Origin: Myxococcota bacterium
GTDB lineage: Bacteria > Myxococcota > Polyangia > GCA-2747355 > JAKLHH01
DNA: 14,883 nt
NCBI GenBank assembly: GCA_022710245.1
Contig: JAKLHH010000054.1
Location: 1-14,883, forward strand
Direction of reading: 5' to 3'
Below are positions 13,175-14,883 of the stretch, one piece after another. Position 1 is the first letter of the stretch. Each line of letters starts with the position of its first letter. A program made the position numbers and the translations under genes. Under the pieces are notes generated by a model. It was not told the origin of the DNA, ran no database searches, and worked only from the letters and a program-made list of their open reading frames with translations.

Positions 13175-14883
13175 AGAATGAAGAAAGCGTTCGGGACCCT
13201 TCTCCCCCTGATCGTCGGCGCGATGTTCGCATTCGCGGGCTGCTCCGACGACACGAAACCCGTCACCACCGACGGACCGAAGAAGCTCGACAAGGGCGGC
13301 ACCACGCCCGACATCGGCACCGGCGAGAACCCCGGCACGATCGACCAGGGACAGGGCAAGGAGGCCGGGAAGGTGGATCAGGGCGGCGGCGGGCAGTGCG
13401 ACCCGGCCTGCACGGCGGCGGACCCGACCCAGTGCGTAAAGAAGGACGGGAAGTGCGTCGAGTGCCTCACCGACAACGAATGCAAGATCAACCCTGGCGC
13501 GCTCAGCCCGAAGTGCGACACATCTAAGAACTGGTGCAGTTGCGCCAGCAACGCCGACTGCACGACCAGCCCGCGTGGCGGCGTCTGCGATACCAAGAAC
13601 CTGTGGTGCATGTGCTCGGCCGACACCGACTGCAAGGTGGCCCCATACACCAAGTGTGTGGGCACCACGACGAAGACCTGCCAGAAGCCCTGCACTGCCG
13701 ACACCGACTGCAAGAGCACCTCGGCGCCGAAGTGCAATAAGACCTCCGGCGTCTGCGTCGCGTGCCTCGCCGATACCGACTGCACGACCAGCCTCTACAA
13801 CAAGCTCTGCAACACCACCTCCAACAAGTGCGTCGAGTGCAAGGGCACGGCCGACTGCGCCGCGAGCCAGAACGGCTCCGTCTGTGGCACCACCGGTGCT
13901 TGCACCTGCGCCGCTGACACCGACTGCAAGGGCACCTACCCCTTCGGCGCCAAGTGCCTCGGCAGCTCGACCAAGTACTGCGGTTGCAGCAGCGACACCG
14001 ACTGCACCGCCAACCCGAACGGTCCGACCTGCGACACCACGCAGGATTCCTGCACTTGCAAGGCTGACACTGAGTGCACGAAGGCTCCGTACACCAAGTG
14101 CGCGCTCTACTCGTCCAAGGCGACCTTCATGAACTGCCAGGTCGCCTGCACCGTTGATGCGGACTGCGCCAAGACCGCCACCGCGACGGGCCTCCCCTTC
14201 TGCGTGACTGGCAAGTGCGTCGCCTGCAAGGCCGATACGGACTGCAAGACCACTGGAGCGCCGAAGTGCAACACCACCATGGGCAAGTGCTCGGCCTGCC
14301 TCGCTGATACGGACTGCAAGAACCCCACCCTGCCCAAGTGCAACACGGCCGCCGGAAAGTGCGGTGAGTGCGCGGCAAACGCGGACTGTGCTACCAGTTC
14401 GGCCGGTGGTTTCTGCGACTCGGGCTACTGCGGCTGCGCGGCCGACGCCGACTGCGTCTCTCCGACGGACCTCTACGGCTGGGGCAACAAGTGCATCAGC
14501 GGCACTTATGGCAACATGTGCGGTTGCTCGGCGGCCGCAGAGTGCACCGCCAGTCCCCATGGTCCGACGTGTGACACCAAGAACGAGGTGTGCACGTGCA
14601 AGGCTGACACTGACTGCACCAAGGCACCTTATACGAAGTGCGGCCCGGCAGTCGGTGGTACCACGGTGCTGAGCTGCGGCAAGGCCTGCACCACGGCGGC
14701 TGACTGCCCGAAGTCCCTTAACCTCATGGCCTGTGACACCTCCAAGAGCTACTGCGTCGGCTGCCTGGCCAGCACGGATTGCGCGAGCAATACGTTCGAA
14801 AAGACCTGCGACACCACAGCGAAGGCCTGTGTCGAGTGTGTGAAGAACGCGGACTGCACCGCGGACTCGTACGGTCCCGTGTG
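13172..14883 (+). CDS. Large lipoprotein of about 20 repeated Cys modules (3' end outside the window)
   Basis: An open frame of 570 codons that runs off the window end. Residues 1-24 form a lipoprotein signal peptide, core LLPLIVGAMFAFAGC, with lipidated Cys24. Residues 25 to about 76 are a hydrophilic Asp/Gly/Lys/Gln spacer (TIDQGQGKEAGKVDQGGGG). The remainder is about 20 modules of 22-30 residues with the pattern C-x-A-D-x-D-C-x(7-14)-K-C-x(5-12)-C-x-C, for example LADTDCKNPTLPKCNTAAGK. Six or so Cys per module suggest disulfide-stabilised units in a long rod. Neighbouring modules form larger repeated sets. Such proteins are common in Myxococcota; adhesion, prey contact or surface-layer roles are guesses. 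It has its own promoter and a strong ribosome site. Confidence 0.88.
   Translation, partial: MRMKKAFGTLLPLIVGAMFAFAGCSDDTKPVTTDGPKKLDKGGTTPDIGTGENPGTIDQGQGKEAGKVDQGGGGQCDPACTAADPTQCVKKDGKCVECLTDNECKINPGALSPKCDTSKNWCSCASNADCTTSPRGGVCDTKNLWCMCSADTDCKVAPYTKCVGTTTKTCQKPCTADTDCKSTSAPKCNKTSGVCVACLADTDCTTSLYNKLCNTTSNKCVECKGTADCAASQNGSVCGTTGACTCAADTDCKGTYPFGAKCLGSSTKYCGCSSDTDCTANPNGPTCDTTQDSCTCKADTECTKAPYTKCALYSSKATFMNCQVACTVDADCAKTATATGLPFCVTGKCVACKADTDCKTTGAPKCNTTMGKCSACLADTDCKNPTLPKCNTAAGKCGECAANADCATSSAGGFCDSGYCGCAADADCVSPTDLYGWGNKCISGTYGNMCGCSAAAECTASPHGPTCDTKNEVCTCKADTDCTKAPYTKCGPAVGGTTVLSCGKACTTAADCPKSLNLMACDTSKSYCVGCLASTDCASNTFEKTCDTTAKACVECVKNADCTADSYGPV
13544..14883 (+). repeat. Higher-order repeat of Cys-module sets
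   Basis: Modules recur as ordered sets, not at random. Set A spans 13544-13987, set B 13988-14527, and set C starts at 14528 and leaves the window. Each set opens with a module containing GGVCDT or GPTCDT, followed by one containing APYTKC with a long second loop. Sets A and B both end with a module finishing CGC. Set B seems to have one module more than set A. This implies block duplication of about six or seven modules after the single module had multiplied. Confidence 0.7.

Noticed and set aside
13136..14560. Minus-strand open frame opposite the Cys-module lipoprotein
   Set aside because: It mirrors the repeat, has no ribosome site, and the plus strand has promoter, Shine-Dalgarno, lipobox and regular Cys modules.

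Overview
The window is GC-rich DNA that looks like a chromosomal segment of a Myxococcota-type (former Deltaproteobacteria) bacterium. This rests on the strongly GC-biased third codon positions, the density of Cys-rich surface lipoproteins with Asp/Gln/Pro/Lys spacer repeats, a secreted protein with a MYXO-CTERM-like tail, and a PspA gene paired with a small YbjN-like gene. The placement is an inference from gene content; there is no rRNA or other phylogenetic anchor here. No tRNA, rRNA, CRISPR array or transposase was seen.

Left part (about 1-3697, minus strand): a compact isoprenoid/envelope operon, uppS-cdsA-dxr. The uppS stop and cdsA start are one base apart, and cdsA and dxr overlap as GTGA. 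Dxr makes MEP for isoprenoid synthesis, UppS makes the undecaprenyl carrier and CdsA makes CDP-diacylglycerol. UppS carries a 75-residue hydrophilic repeat tail. Downstream lies a small protein that looks like an HD-domain protein without its metal ligands, and then coding-like sequence that leaves the window.

Centre (about 4047-7110, plus strand): a divergent cluster of a YbjN/CesT-like small protein, a PspA/IM30 membrane-stress protein and a divergent GH3-type adenylate-forming enzyme.

Right part (7446 to the end, plus strand): an envelope and secretion-rich region. It holds a lipoprotein (repeat stalk, Cys-rich modules, NHL beta-propeller), an exported thioredoxin-TPR protein probably starting at CTG, a divergent member of a phage-associated 'MGCDIH' family, a predicted outer-membrane barrel protein overlapping a secreted Cys/Gly-rich protein with a C-terminal anchor-like tail, and a large lipoprotein made of about 20 Cys modules that is cut by the window end. 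The last gene has the clearest promoter, inverted repeat and Shine-Dalgarno in the window.

The common theme on the right is disulfide-rich exported proteins beside an exported thioredoxin-fold protein. That suggests, but does not prove, a surface-protein cluster with its own redox helper.
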